A DNA stretch of 62,369 nucleotides. Origin: an uncultured Bacteroidales bacterium (GTDB taxonomy: Bacteria; Bacteroidota; Bacteroidia; Bacteroidales; Marinilabiliaceae). A model generated the notes under the pieces. The model did no database searches and was not told where the DNA came from. It worked only from the letters and a program-made list of their open reading frames with translations. Of the stretch, positions 43,104 through 52,374 are shown one piece after another. How positions within the stretch are numbered: position 1 is the stretch's first letter; each line of letters begins with the position of its first letter. The translations under genes were made by a program, and so were the position numbers. The stretch is taken from positions 1-62,369 of the forward strand of contig CALAUL010000071.1 in NCBI GenBank assembly GCA_937892255.1, read 5' to 3'.

Positions 43104-43639
43104 AGAGTGGCCCTCCTTTTATAGTAGAATAGTCCGGCTATTGCTCCAATTATCACACTCCAAACTGCGCTGAAACCTATCATTACAACGATGAATCCTA
43201 CGGCGGCAAGTACTGCTCCGAAGGTATCTTTCACTGCCTTGCGTGTCATCTTTATCACGGTGTCGAGTATGAGTGCTGCCGATGCCGCTTTGATGCCCAC
43301 AAACACCATTTTGACATAGGCATTATCTTCAAACCCTGCCAATACGGAAAGTATTGCTACTATGCTTATCAGTGCCGGCAATATCGTTCCTATGGCTGCA
43401 ATGGCTGCGCCTGTCTTGCCTGCTATCTTATGTCCAACGAAGATGCTTACATTGATGGCTATGACACCGGGAAACGACTGACTAAGGGCTATCATGTCGG
43501 TCATCTCTTCTCTGTTTACCCAGCCTTTCTTCTCTATGAATTCCTCTTCTATGAATGGTATCATGGCTAATCCTCCTCCAAAGGTAAAGAAGCCTATCTT
43601 AAAAAACGAACCGAAGAGTGCTGTTAGTTTTGTATTCAT
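43100..43639 (-). CDS. chromate transporter half-protein (CHR domain), first gene
   Basis: A 179-aa protein with one CHR domain; FFKIGFFTFGGGLAMIPFIEEEF at the start and MIALSQSFPGVIAINVSIFVGHK are typical. It ends in a cytosolic basic tail. It overlaps the next CHR gene by 4 bp and the upstream lipoprotein gene by 1 bp, so the three are translationally linked. The pair forms one antiparallel transporter by analogy with other two-gene ChrA systems. Confidence 0.9.
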   Translation of the reverse strand: MNTKLTALFGSFFKIGFFTFGGGLAMIPFIEEEFIEKKGWVNREEMTDMIALSQSFPGVIAINVSIFVGHKIAGKTGAAIAAIGTILPALISIVAILSVLAGFEDNAYVKMVFVGIKAASAALILDTVIKMTRKAVKDTFGAVLAAVGFIVVMIGFSAVWSVIIGAIAGLFYYKRRATL

Positions 43640-44628
43640 TAAGGGTCTTGCAGTTTAAGATTATCCATGCAAAAGTATGGTCTTATGTATTCGTTGTCTG
43701 ACACCGTTTTTAATTTCAGACTTCTCATTGGACCTAAGTATGATAGGTCTATTGTTGTCCATTTTTCTATGTATGTTATGGTACTTCGGTCTTCGCCTCC
43801 AAAACATTCGATGAGTTTAATGGGTTTGCCTTCTGTTATGATGTTGCCGTCTTTGTCGCAGGCGTAGGGGATAACGCTTAGCGAGTGAGGTATTTGAGAC
43901 AATAACATGTTCTGCATGGTGTCTGTTCCCTCGTAGCTTGTTGCAAAGACAGCGTAGTCGTTGGTGATGTCGATAGACTTGACGATGTAGTCGGTATTGA
44001 GGAATTCGATATGTGCGTCTTTGTCGTTTTCGCAGCATACGCTCATGTAGACGTTGTTGCGGTTGCCGGTGTTGTTGCGAATATATGCGCAACCTCTGTT
44101 TTCAAAGTCGCTATTGAGTCGGCTGCCACTATTGAGTGATGAGCGTATTATGCCACTCCATAGCTTGGCAACGGTGTCTTCGTCACAGTTGTTGAAACGT
44201 ATGTCGTTATATATCAATGCTTCCTCTATGGGTTTCATGTTTATGGTGTTGGGACGCATTTTGTAGTTGTAGTTCGAGAGTGTATCGCATGTCACGCCTT
44301 TTACCACCATGACGCTGACATCTTTGCTTGTGTCTCCGCGTGGGTTCTTGATGCTAAATGTAAAGTGGTAATCCTTTCGTTTTGTGGGTTTGAATTTCAG
44401 GTTTACCGTATTGCTTATGATGTTGTTGTTTTCATCATACCATAGTGAGTCGGTCGTATCGTGCATGTATGTTATCCTTGGTGTTATGACCAATACCGAG
44501 TCCAGTTCTATTTCGTATAGGCCTTCGTTGTAGAAGTATATGGTGGGAGCCGGCATGGAGTCCTTTTCGGGATAACATGACGTTATTGCACATACGATAG
44601 ATATCGTTATTATCAGTCGACGTATCAT
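43639..44628 (-). CDS. lipoprotein with DUF4465-like C-terminus
   Basis: A 329-aa lipoprotein: signal peptide and lipobox ITSC in MIRRLIITISIVCAITSCY. Middle part beta-rich with PKD-like spacing (FSIKNPRGDTSKDVSVMVVKG). The C-terminal half (WTTIDLSYLG, LKLKTVSDNEYIRPYFCMDNL) resembles the DUF4465 domain of Bacteroidetes surface proteins. Overlaps the TlpA-like gene upstream by 4 bp (ATGA type), so co-translated. It may be a surface-exposed protein. The domain assignment is moderate. Confidence 0.72.
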   Translation of the reverse strand: MIRRLIITISIVCAITSCYPEKDSMPAPTIYFYNEGLYEIELDSVLVITPRITYMHDTTDSLWYDENNNIISNTVNLKFKPTKRKDYHFTFSIKNPRGDTSKDVSVMVVKGVTCDTLSNYNYKMRPNTINMKPIEEALIYNDIRFNNCDEDTVAKLWSGIIRSSLNSGSRLNSDFENRGCAYIRNNTGNRNNVYMSVCCENDKDAHIEFLNTDYIVKSIDITNDYAVFATSYEGTDTMQNMLLSQIPHSLSVIPYACDKDGNIITEGKPIKLIECFGGEDRSTITYIEKWTTIDLSYLGPMRSLKLKTVSDNEYIRPYFCMDNLKLQDP

Positions 44629-46073
44629 AATGATTTGCCCCCTTTCATCATATAGTCAAGAAATCCGCCTATCTGGTCTACTCCTATGCGTTTTGCTATT
44701 ATCTTCTTGTCTTTGTCGAGGATAAATATTTGCGGTGTACTTTTTATGTTGTAGTAAGTGCGGAAATTGCTTCTGCCGTATGGGTCGTAGACGTTGTGCC
44801 ACTCTTCGAGTTGGTGTTCTGCAATGAAGTCTTCCCACTCTTTGCGTTCCACTTGACAGTATACGGCAAAGATTTTTATTCCCTTGTCGGCGTATTTGTC
44901 CCAAACTTCTTTTTTGAGTTGTGGTATTTCTTCTTTGCAGTGCCCGCACGATGGTTCCCAGAATACCAATATGGTATAGGGGGCGTACACTTCGGAAAGT
45001 TTAAACCATTCGCCGGTGACAGAGACCATTCTTAGGTCCATGGCTGTTTTGCCTATGAGGGTGTATTTTATTTTGTCTACTGACTCTCTGAGGTCTAATA
45101 TGAACTTTTCGTCAGCCCAAGTAGCTTCGCCGGAGAGGTAATATTTCTCTGCTATGGCAACGAGAACTGCGTCCATGCCCATTATCTTGCTGTTGTTGGC
45201 TTTGTTGTAGAAGTGTTGTATGAGGAAACGGAATGTCTCTTTGTTGGCGCGAGCTTTCTCGATGATGTTTATAGACTCTATTGCAACGGTGTCGGGGTGT
45301 TGTGGTACTATTTCGTCTATGTATGTTGTTATTTTAGAGAGGAAGAATGGTGTACGTAGCAGTCTCTCGTCGTCGAGGGCGAAGTTGTCGAAGTAGTGTG
45401 CGCGGTTGTAGTAGTAACGTTTTACTTGTACAATGCTGTCGGAAGGTTGCATTCCGAGTTGTGTGGCGAAGTCGGGTATTTCTATCTCTTTCAGAGCCGT
45501 GAGGAATATGCTGAGGAAGTTGTCTTTGTTGTTGTCGATGATGGTTTGTGTAGATGCTTTTACCTCTGCGTTGATTTTATCGAATTCTGTTCTTATGGCG
45601 TTGCGTTCGGTTTCGTTCTCGCTCGGAATGGTTTTATATTTCTCGTTGAGTTCTTTGCGTGCACGCTGTTTGTCGTTGAGGTAGTTTTGGTAGTCGATGA
45701 AGGTCTCCAACGGTTTGCACCCTGATACTTTTGTACGTTCCACCATTTTGGGAAGGGTGTCGCACGAGAGAGTGAAAGTCTGGTCGTCGGTAAGCATAAT
45801 GTCGAAGTATCCTTTGTCGGGGAAGAATATGACGTATATACCTTCGGGGAATGCTTCATCTTTCACGAGTTCTGCCTTCCCGTATTCGTTGGTTACGACG
45901 GTGTCTTTGACGAGTATTTGTCCGTTGTAGTAGTAGCCAAGGACAACGGGAGAGTTCTTGTAGTTGTCTACCGTCAGTTGTATGTTGACACCTTTGGCCA
46001 CATGAGCGTCAGCCATGATATTCATGCAGCACAATGTGGTGCATATCAATGTCAAAAGGTATTTTGCTTTCAT
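44625..46073 (-). CDS. TlpA-like thiol-disulfide oxidoreductase
   Basis: Periplasmic protein of 482 aa with an N-terminal signal peptide (LICTTLCCMNIMA). Residues about 25-115 form a beta domain like DUF4369, which precedes many Bacteroidetes TlpA proteins; about 120-340 is an alpha-helical part (DUF5106-like); the last 140 residues are a thioredoxin domain. The active site is CGHC in FWEPSCGHCKEEIPQLKKE, and the cis-Pro is in IKSTPQIFILDKDKK. It probably reduces or isomerises disulfides of envelope proteins; its partner is unknown. Upstream of the DUF4465-like lipoprotein (4-bp overlap). Confidence 0.88.
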   Translation of the reverse strand: MKAKYLLTLICTTLCCMNIMADAHVAKGVNIQLTVDNYKNSPVVLGYYYNGQILVKDTVVTNEYGKAELVKDEAFPEGIYVIFFPDKGYFDIMLTDDQTFTLSCDTLPKMVERTKVSGCKPLETFIDYQNYLNDKQRARKELNEKYKTIPSENETERNAIRTEFDKINAEVKASTQTIIDNNKDNFLSIFLTALKEIEIPDFATQLGMQPSDSIVQVKRYYYNRAHYFDNFALDDERLLRTPFFLSKITTYIDEIVPQHPDTVAIESINIIEKARANKETFRFLIQHFYNKANNSKIMGMDAVLVAIAEKYYLSGEATWADEKFILDLRESVDKIKYTLIGKTAMDLRMVSVTGEWFKLSEVYAPYTILVFWEPSCGHCKEEIPQLKKEVWDKYADKGIKIFAVYCQVERKEWEDFIAEHQLEEWHNVYDPYGRSNFRTYYNIKSTPQIFILDKDKKIIAKRIGVDQIGGFLDYMMKGGKSL

Positions 46074-46109
46074 AGTGGTTATTATTATGAGTTCTGTTTA
46101 TCTAATGTG

Positions 46110-47630
46110 TTATTTGTATAGTGGAGTAGAGTCGATATGTCGTATGTTCCGGAAGAACATTTTCAGTTTGCTTATTATGACCGAAGTGCCTCCTTCTACG
46201 TCCGATTCAATGTTGAGTGGCAATACCGGGTCGTGTAGCGACAGACGTATGAGGAACCAGCCTCTTTCGTTGTCGTTGTTACACATCACGCGCAGACCTT
46301 CATAGTTTTGGTTTACCTCTACCCACCCTTTTATTTGTGTCACGAATTGGCGCAAGCCCGAGAGTGTGTCGTGAGCAATGCGTGAAAAGTCGTTGTTCTG
46401 TATGTTAAGTCTTTTCTCGACGCTCTCTGCCGGTACGGGCAACTCTTCGATGAGGGAGTAGAGAGGTCTGTTTTCTTGCTTGAGGTGAGCGAGTTTTATG
46501 ATGAGTTTGGTGGCGAAGTATGCTCCGTCGTCGCAGAAGTCATTCTCTTTAAATGCCACATGTCCCGAAGTCTCTACAGCGAGCCAACACTCTTGTCCGT
46601 TGTCGTTAAGACGTTTTGCCTCTTTTATGACGTTGCTGTATCCGCGTTGAAATCGCACATGTGTACCTCCCAAGATATTGGTTATAAAGTGCCCAAGTCC
46701 TGTCGATGTTATAGAGTCTGTCACAACGGCTGTTTTGGGGTGTTCTTCCAATATCATGGCTGAGGCGAGGGCTACCAACTCGTTGCGACTTATGGCGCGA
46801 CCTTCGCCATCTACTATGGCTACTCTGTCAACGTCGGCATCGAAGAGTATGCCGAGATCGGCTTTGGCATAACCGACAGCCGTCACTATGGCGCGCATTG
46901 CTTCGTAGTCTTCGGGGTTGGGAGCATGATTGGGGAAGCGTCCATCGGGGGTCAGAAACTGGCTCCCTGATATGTCGGCTCCAAGGGGTTTCAATACTCT
47001 GTTGGTGAAGAACGCTCCTGCTCCGTTGCCTGCGTCGACAACTATTTTCATGCCTTGCAGTGGCAGGGTGGGGTTGTCGGTGTTGATAGGTGCCATGTCG
47101 ACTATCATATCTTTAAGCCTCTTCGAATAGAGAGCTATGAGGTTGCAGATGTGGATATTGCCCGGTGTGTGATGACGTTCGTTGCCTCCTAAGGCGGTGT
47201 GTATCAGTATCTCTGACAATTCGTCTCTGGTGACATTGGCGTTGTTGTAGAAGAGTTTCAGACCGTTGCGGTTGAAGGGCAGATGACTGCCTGTTATCAT
47301 TATGGCGGCATCTACATTTAGTTCCGACATTTTTGTGCTTGCCATCATGGCGGGTGTCGACGCCAATCCGCAGTTGAGCACGTCGCAACCCATGTCTGTT
47401 ATGCTCTCCTCTAAGGTCTCGAGAAACATCGGACTTGTTATGCGACAGTCCATGCCTATTGCTATACGTCGGCTGTGCAGACGTCCTTGTTCGTTTAGCC
47501 ATCTTATGAAGCCTTGTCCTATGGCGGCAACGTTCTCGACTGTCATTGTCGTCTTTTCGCCTATTATGCCGTCAGTGGCAACACCTCGCAGGTCGCTTCC
47601 GTTCCACAATATATGCCCATCGAATGCCAT
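46110..47630 (-). CDS. phosphohexomutase (phosphomannomutase/phosphoglucosamine mutase family)
   Basis: Cytosolic alpha-D-phosphohexomutase of 506 aa. The four motifs are seen: GSDLRGVATDGI (N-terminal Arg loop), the phospho-Ser loop ITGSHLPFNRNG (usual TASHNP, changed here to TGSHLP), metal-binding LFDADVDRVAI, and sugar-binding loop VETSGHV. The C-terminal phosphate-binding loop is likely NYEGLRVMCNNDNERGW. Altered metal and Ser loops (DADVDR for DGDxDR) are seen in some eukaryote-like PGM/PMM branches. It lies 21 bp downstream of a Kdo-pathway isomerase, so it may serve envelope sugar supply. Exact sugar unsettled. Confidence 0.85.
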   Translation of the reverse strand: MAFDGHILWNGSDLRGVATDGIIGEKTTMTVENVAAIGQGFIRWLNEQGRLHSRRIAIGMDCRITSPMFLETLEESITDMGCDVLNCGLASTPAMMASTKMSELNVDAAIMITGSHLPFNRNGLKLFYNNANVTRDELSEILIHTALGGNERHHTPGNIHICNLIALYSKRLKDMIVDMAPINTDNPTLPLQGMKIVVDAGNGAGAFFTNRVLKPLGADISGSQFLTPDGRFPNHAPNPEDYEAMRAIVTAVGYAKADLGILFDADVDRVAIVDGEGRAISRNELVALASAMILEEHPKTAVVTDSITSTGLGHFITNILGGTHVRFQRGYSNVIKEAKRLNDNGQECWLAVETSGHVAFKENDFCDDGAYFATKLIIKLAHLKQENRPLYSLIEELPVPAESVEKRLNIQNNDFSRIAHDTLSGLRQFVTQIKGWVEVNQNYEGLRVMCNNDNERGWFLIRLSLHDPVLPLNIESDVEGGTSVIISKLKMFFRNIRHIDSTPLYK

Positions 47631-47651
47631 AATGTCTCTCCCTATACGTTG

Positions 47652-48263
47652 TTATTTGTTTGCTGCTTGTTCTCTTGACTTGTTGCCGAGATAGCCTCCG
47701 TGGTGTCTTTTGGCATATTCGGCATTGGTGAAGTTTATGCGTTTCATGAGTGTTACGACGAGTATGTCGCCTATGACAGTCATCACCGTTGTAGATGTCG
47801 TCGGTGTAAGACCGAGGGCGCATACCTCTTTCGGATTGCCCGTGGCAAGTACTACATCGGCTTCTTTTGCCAACTGACTATCGGGGTTGCTCGTGATGAC
47901 TATGAAAGGTATATCGTCATACAGATGACGTGTGAGTTCTATGAGTTCTACTATCTCGCGTGTTTTTCCGGAGTTGGAGATGAGTATCATCACGTCATCG
48001 GGCTGAACTATGCCCAAGTCTCCGTGTTGTGCTTCTGCCGGGTGGAGAAATACCGCCGGTGTGCCAGTAGAACTGAATGTCGTAGCCATGTTGACGGCTA
48101 TTTGTCCGGCTTTGCCCATGCCACTCATTATGACTTTTCCTTTGCGGGTGTGTACACGTTCGTAGAGTATGTCTATTGTCTTCAGAAACGAGTCATTGAC
48201 GGGTATGTTCATCACCGCCTCTGCTTCGTGTTGTAGTATTGTTTTTATTGCTTCAAGTTCCAT
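47652..48263 (-). CDS. arabinose-5-phosphate isomerase, SIS domain only (KdsD-like)
   Basis: Interconverts ribulose 5-phosphate and arabinose 5-phosphate, first step of Kdo synthesis for LPS. Length 203 aa: a single SIS domain with GKVIMSGMGKAGQIAVNMATTFSSTGTPA, HPAEAQHGDLGIVQPDDVMILISNSG, and the catalytic His region YAKRHHGG. The two CBS domains of the 330-aa KdsD/GutQ enzymes are missing. A single-SIS enzyme of this type is known from Bacteroides fragilis and is feedback-controlled by CMP-Kdo. It is in a run with the phosphohexomutase downstream and the Wzi/RemB-like gene upstream. Confidence 0.88.
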   Translation of the reverse strand: MELEAIKTILQHEAEAVMNIPVNDSFLKTIDILYERVHTRKGKVIMSGMGKAGQIAVNMATTFSSTGTPAVFLHPAEAQHGDLGIVQPDDVMILISNSGKTREIVELIELTRHLYDDIPFIVITSNPDSQLAKEADVVLATGNPKEVCALGLTPTTSTTVMTVIGDILVVTLMKRINFTNAEYAKRHHGGYLGNKSREQAANK

Positions 48264-48285
48264 ATTTGTATTGTGTCGTTTGTGT

Positions 48286-49899
48286 CTAAAAGTCGTAGTA
48301 ACGTTGTTTGAGTGCCCAACGCACAGCGAAGTAAATATGATTTGTCTTCATGTCGCTGTAGTCGCTTTTCTCTTTTCTGTGTCGTATTCCTACCGTGACG
48401 TTGAGTAAACTGCGAGGGTTGATGAGGTAGGCGATATTGGCATCGACATAGAGCATATCTGTCTTTGCGCCTTGCAACAGTTCGACACCGTATTGTGCAT
48501 TACGTTTGTTTGACGCAATGTTAGGGTTGTGTCCATACGAGAGTGTGTCGCCCGGAATGTCGGCTCCCCACTGTGTGAATGTCATTTGTGTGCGTGCTGA
48601 TATGCGTTTATGTTTGTAGTTTACTATGCCTACTACTTCGCGGAAGTTTGCTCCTTGCGGATGTGCGAGTGGCTCTCCATGGTGTGTATATGTCGCCATG
48701 CCTTCGTACTGAGAATAGCAGAATGGTCTAACCTGCGAGTATTCTCCTGTGACGTCAAGACCTTTCACGCCAAAGAGGTCGAAGGTCCTAAACCCAATGA
48801 GAAAGCCGTATTTGTTTGACCAATATTTAGAATCGGAAAAGAGTTCTTTGGCTCTAAATTCGTTGAGCACCGCTTGTCCGTGAAAGGTTAGCCAGTTGGC
48901 GGCTTTGAACTTCATGTTGAGTCCTACGAGCATTTTGTCGGGCGAACCGGCGTTCATCTCTCCGGGGCGGAAGATGATGAAAGGATTAAGATATTCCCAA
49001 TCAATACTGCGTTGTTCGCCGTCGATGCGGTGTGTGCACATCATGACGTTCTCGAAGAGTCCGACAGAGAGACGTCTGAAGAAGTTACAATCCAAATAGT
49101 GCGTGAAGGCGTATTTGGGTCTCCAGCCGTTGTTGCTGACAGCCATCTTTTCCCATACTCGCAGTTGCGATACCATCATCATGTAGCGCACGTTGAGGAA
49201 CTTTACGTTTAGTTTTATTTGCGGATATGCATTTGCGGCATCAGAGAGGAGCAACGAGCGGTAGCCATCGCCTATAAAGTTCTTCGTCTTGCCTATTTGT
49301 AGGTCTACCCATTTATACGGACGGAATGCCATATATCCTGTTGCCGTTTGGAAGTCGGGGTCCCAGCCTTGTTCTTGTTTGTAATTTCCTTGTCCGGGTA
49401 TGGCGCGTCGCTCTTCGATGTGCTTCATGTAGTATTCCGGATAGGTGGCTTGATTTTCCGTGAAGTCCATGTAAAACCACAAGCTCTTGCCCAAGTTGCC
49501 GTAAACGTAAAAACCTCGTGAATTGGTGTATGTGTTGTTGTCTCCGTCTTTGCCGAGTTCGAGGTCAAACATCGGATTGACAGCGACATATATGTTCTCT
49601 TTCTTTGATTGTAATTTCAGCAGGTCGTCATGCAGAAAACGTCGCCAGATGTTCATCTTCTTATCCGGAACAGCTATGCCATCGTATATCACCGAGTCGA
49701 TATTAAAGACTTCGCTCATTTCGTCGTAGCTGTATTGCCGCAACGACGAATGCAGATAGTTGTCTCCTACTCTGTACATCTGACGTTGAAGTCTGTCAAA
49801 CTGGTTGTTCTCATAGAAACTATAGCCTTGTGCCGATGTCGTGACAACGGCAGTCAACAATGTGATGCAGATTGATATGTGTCGTATCATTGTTTTCAT
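48286..49899 (-). CDS. Wzi/RemB-like outer-membrane beta-barrel
   Basis: A 537-aa protein with signal peptide (SICITLLTAVVTTSA-Q). The body alternates beta strands typical of a barrel. The phrases IGKTKNFIGDGYRSLLLSDAANAY and YLNPFIIFRP recall the capsule-assembly Wzi family and RemB, a surface protein of gliding bacteria. Ends KQRYYDF, with aromatic last residue as for a barrel. It probably helps hold capsule or surface polysaccharide at the outer membrane. It is first in the minus-strand run with KdsD-like and mutase genes, 22 bp apart, which fits surface-sugar biology. Confidence 0.75.
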   Translation of the reverse strand: MKTMIRHISICITLLTAVVTTSAQGYSFYENNQFDRLQRQMYRVGDNYLHSSLRQYSYDEMSEVFNIDSVIYDGIAVPDKKMNIWRRFLHDDLLKLQSKKENIYVAVNPMFDLELGKDGDNNTYTNSRGFYVYGNLGKSLWFYMDFTENQATYPEYYMKHIEERRAIPGQGNYKQEQGWDPDFQTATGYMAFRPYKWVDLQIGKTKNFIGDGYRSLLLSDAANAYPQIKLNVKFLNVRYMMMVSQLRVWEKMAVSNNGWRPKYAFTHYLDCNFFRRLSVGLFENVMMCTHRIDGEQRSIDWEYLNPFIIFRPGEMNAGSPDKMLVGLNMKFKAANWLTFHGQAVLNEFRAKELFSDSKYWSNKYGFLIGFRTFDLFGVKGLDVTGEYSQVRPFCYSQYEGMATYTHHGEPLAHPQGANFREVVGIVNYKHKRISARTQMTFTQWGADIPGDTLSYGHNPNIASNKRNAQYGVELLQGAKTDMLYVDANIAYLINPRSLLNVTVGIRHRKEKSDYSDMKTNHIYFAVRWALKQRYYDF

Positions 49900-49926
49900 T
49901 AGGCTCTGTTGTGTGTATCTGTGTGT

Positions 49927-51297
49927 TTATTCGATGTTCATTCTTATTCGCCACTCCTTGGGGTAGTAGTTGTTCACTCTGTTGCCTATGGACTTTACAA
50001 ATCCCAAAGGTTGACTTTGATATGTCACCAAGAGCCAGCCTTTGTCTATGTTGTCTGTCGTGGCTGTCCATGTGCCGTGGAGGTAGTTGAGGGCTTCGTG
50101 TTCGGTGAGTTCTACGTTGTGGAAGTGCTCTTTGTTTAGAGCGACGCTGAGAGCTACTTCTGCCGAGGGCGCAAACTCTTTCTTTGTCTCTTCTCCCACT
50201 TCAATGCCGGCATATAGGGCGTTGTGGCGTTGCATTATGCTTTGCATCGTAGAGGCTTTCTCTTCGGGCAGGGCGATGACTTTGTTGCCCGTATCGGAGA
50301 GAATGACAGTGTAGTCGTTGCTTCGCAGCATGCCCGAAGGTACTTGTGCCTTTCTTATTTTGGCTTTGTTTTTATCTTTCTTTCTGCTCTTGCCCGAGAG
50401 CTTGCGTACTACGCAGATGAAGAATCCTTCGCCCTTCACCTTATGAGGGTAAAAAGCATATCCATGTCCCTCGCCTTCGTCTATCGGCAAAGACTCTATG
50501 CCACTTCCCTCGGGTACGGGAATATCTATAAACTCTACATCTGTCTGTTGTGCAAGCCATGCCATGTTCTCTTCGTTCTCCGACGGGTTGAACGTACATG
50601 TCGAGTATATCATTATGCCGTCTTCTACCAAGCTGTCCCATGCGTCCATGATTATTCTTCTCTGACGTTGAGCGCATAGGTTGGCATTTTCGATGTTCCA
50701 TTCCTCAACGGCTGTGTTATCTTTTCGGAACATGCCTTCGCCCGAACAAGGTGCATCGATGAGCATCACGTCATACATAGCCCCTGCTTCGCCTATCTGT
50801 TTAGGGTCGCAGTTCGTCACTATGCAGTTGTCGTAACCCCATTTGACGATGTTCTCTCTCAATATCCAAGCTCTGCTTCTCACTGCTTCGTTAGCCACGA
50901 GGACGCCTCTGCCGTCAAGCCACGAGGCGAGGAGTGTAGACTTGCCTCCCGGTGCGGCACATAGGTCGAGTACAACGGGGTCTTCGGGCAATAAGTCTGC
51001 TATATGATTCATCACGTGAGCTACATACATGCTCGATGCCTCTTGCGGATAGAAACAGCCGGCATGAAAGAGCGGGTTGAGGGTGTACTTTGGACGTTGG
51101 TCAATGTAGTATGCATTCTCGCACCATGCAACGGCCGATGTGGTACCCGTCAGACATGTCGCTTCGTCTTGATTCTTCCTCTTATTGAGGCGCACAGAGT
51201 AGTAGGGCGCAGTACTTATTGCCGCTATGAAAGTCTCTGCGTCGGTGCGTTGCCCTTGTAGGCGTCTGATGAAGTCCGGTGATAAATCCTTTGCCAT
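49927..51297 (-). CDS. RsmF/NOP2-family RNA cytosine-C5 methyltransferase
   Basis: SAM-dependent methyltransferase of 456 aa. Core motifs: VLDLCAAPGGKST (SAM loop), IDAPCSGEGMFRKD (general Cys and motif IV) and catalytic Cys in YSTCTFNPSENEENM (motif VI). The N-terminal part (ISTAPYYSVRLNKRK) binds RNA. The C-terminal 150 residues form a PUA-like domain (HGTWTATTDNIDKGW, SQPLGFVKSIGN, NYYPKEWRI). This arrangement is RsmF-like, so 16S rRNA is the probable substrate. It starts 6 bp after the ndpA stop and so shares its transcript. Confidence 0.92.
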   Translation of the reverse strand: MAKDLSPDFIRRLQGQRTDAETFIAAISTAPYYSVRLNKRKNQDEATCLTGTTSAVAWCENAYYIDQRPKYTLNPLFHAGCFYPQEASSMYVAHVMNHIADLLPEDPVVLDLCAAPGGKSTLLASWLDGRGVLVANEAVRSRAWILRENIVKWGYDNCIVTNCDPKQIGEAGAMYDVMLIDAPCSGEGMFRKDNTAVEEWNIENANLCAQRQRRIIMDAWDSLVEDGIMIYSTCTFNPSENEENMAWLAQQTDVEFIDIPVPEGSGIESLPIDEGEGHGYAFYPHKVKGEGFFICVVRKLSGKSRKKDKNKAKIRKAQVPSGMLRSNDYTVILSDTGNKVIALPEEKASTMQSIMQRHNALYAGIEVGEETKKEFAPSAEVALSVALNKEHFHNVELTEHEALNYLHGTWTATTDNIDKGWLLVTYQSQPLGFVKSIGNRVNNYYPKEWRIRMNIE

Positions 51298-51303
51298 GCT
51301 TCT

Positions 51304-52362
51304 CTACGATTCCGATTTGAAATATAGTTTGTAGTAGTTCATATCTTTCTCGGCATCGTAATTCTTCTCCATGAAGTAACGACTGCCATGCACGTAGATG
51401 TGGAAGTTCTTATCTAATTTTATTATCGTCTTGAAGTGTTTCTTGTCTTGTTTCACTGCGTCTTTGGAGATGTCGAATGACGTAGGCAATGGCTCCGGCA
51501 TATTGTTCTGAGTTTCGTACTCCTGTTTGTATGCGTCAAATGCTTGAATGATGTCCGGTTCGATCATTACACGATTTTCGAAATCCTCGTTGTTGAACTG
51601 TGGCGTATTCTGAAAGAAGTCAAGAGAACGGTTGATGAGTTCTATTTGGTCCGTGCGGTGCACGTTGTTCTGTTCGTTGAAGACATCTCTGACAAATCCT
51701 TTGCATAGCTGCATGTAGTTGTCGGTGTAGAAAAAGTTGTCTTCGCGGGGCTTCAACCCGAGGAAGTCCTGCATCCAAAAACGTGCCTCTTGTCCGCGGT
51801 TGATATTGTCGACAGCGCACACTTTGTAGCCATCTTCTCTCTCGGTGTTGAAGACGATGCAACCCTTATCGAGTTTGCGTATGTTTATACCTTCTTGTGC
51901 TCCGAGTTCTATATTATCATCGTTTGACATGTAGACTTTTAGGAATGTCTCTTTGTTCTCCGATTTGAAGATGCCCACAGCGTCGCACACTTCTCCGTCA
52001 ACAACACAACCCGTAAAGTATGCCATGTAAAATTCGCCTCCTCTTATCCTTGCGTGATTTGAGCACTCGTAGAGCTGTGAAGCAATGTTTATTGACATCT
52101 CGTAGAAGTTTGACGGGTCGTCGAAGATGTCGCTCACATGATTATATACCATGTTCATATTCAACCCCTCTTCATGTGTCATGTTGAAGTATGCTTCCGT
52201 CTTGAAGGACTTGAAGAAGAAGTTCTTTAGAATGTCGCTTACCTCTTCATACTCCGTAGCGTTCATCTCTGTTTTAGATATGCAAAGCGGTTCACCTTCC
52301 GTCTTGCAACCTATGCGATGAACTATCAATCTGTTTATTATGGCGTTCGTACTCTCTATCAT
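51304..52362 (-). CDS. nucleoid-associated protein (NdpA/YejK family)
   Basis: A 352-aa protein from ATG 52362 (MIESTNAIINRLIVHRIG). The frame is open further but those codons lie upstream of the -7 box (52367-52374), which ends only 4 nt before this ATG. Family features: N-terminal VHRIGCKTEGEPL, middle GGEFYMAYFTGCVV and DDNIELGAQEGINIRKLDKGC, and the C-terminal KTIIKLDKNFHIYVHG. The 37-kDa nucleoid-associated protein binds DNA with unknown specificity. It heads a transcript with the methyltransferase gene (6-bp gap). Confidence 0.88.
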   Translation of the reverse strand: MIESTNAIINRLIVHRIGCKTEGEPLCISKTEMNATEYEEVSDILKNFFFKSFKTEAYFNMTHEEGLNMNMVYNHVSDIFDDPSNFYEMSINIASQLYECSNHARIRGGEFYMAYFTGCVVDGEVCDAVGIFKSENKETFLKVYMSNDDNIELGAQEGINIRKLDKGCIVFNTEREDGYKVCAVDNINRGQEARFWMQDFLGLKPREDNFFYTDNYMQLCKGFVRDVFNEQNNVHRTDQIELINRSLDFFQNTPQFNNEDFENRVMIEPDIIQAFDAYKQEYETQNNMPEPLPTSFDISKDAVKQDKKHFKTIIKLDKNFHIYVHGSRYFMEKNYDAEKDMNYYKLYFKSES

Positions 52363-52366
52363 ACCG

Positions 52367-52374
52367 CAAAGATA
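52367..52374 (-). promoter_or_regulatory. -7 element of ndpA, leaderless type
   Basis: Minus-strand TATCTTTG, perfect -7, then CGGT and the ATG: only 4 nt between box and start codon. Transcription must begin at or next to the ATG. Confidence 0.68.
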
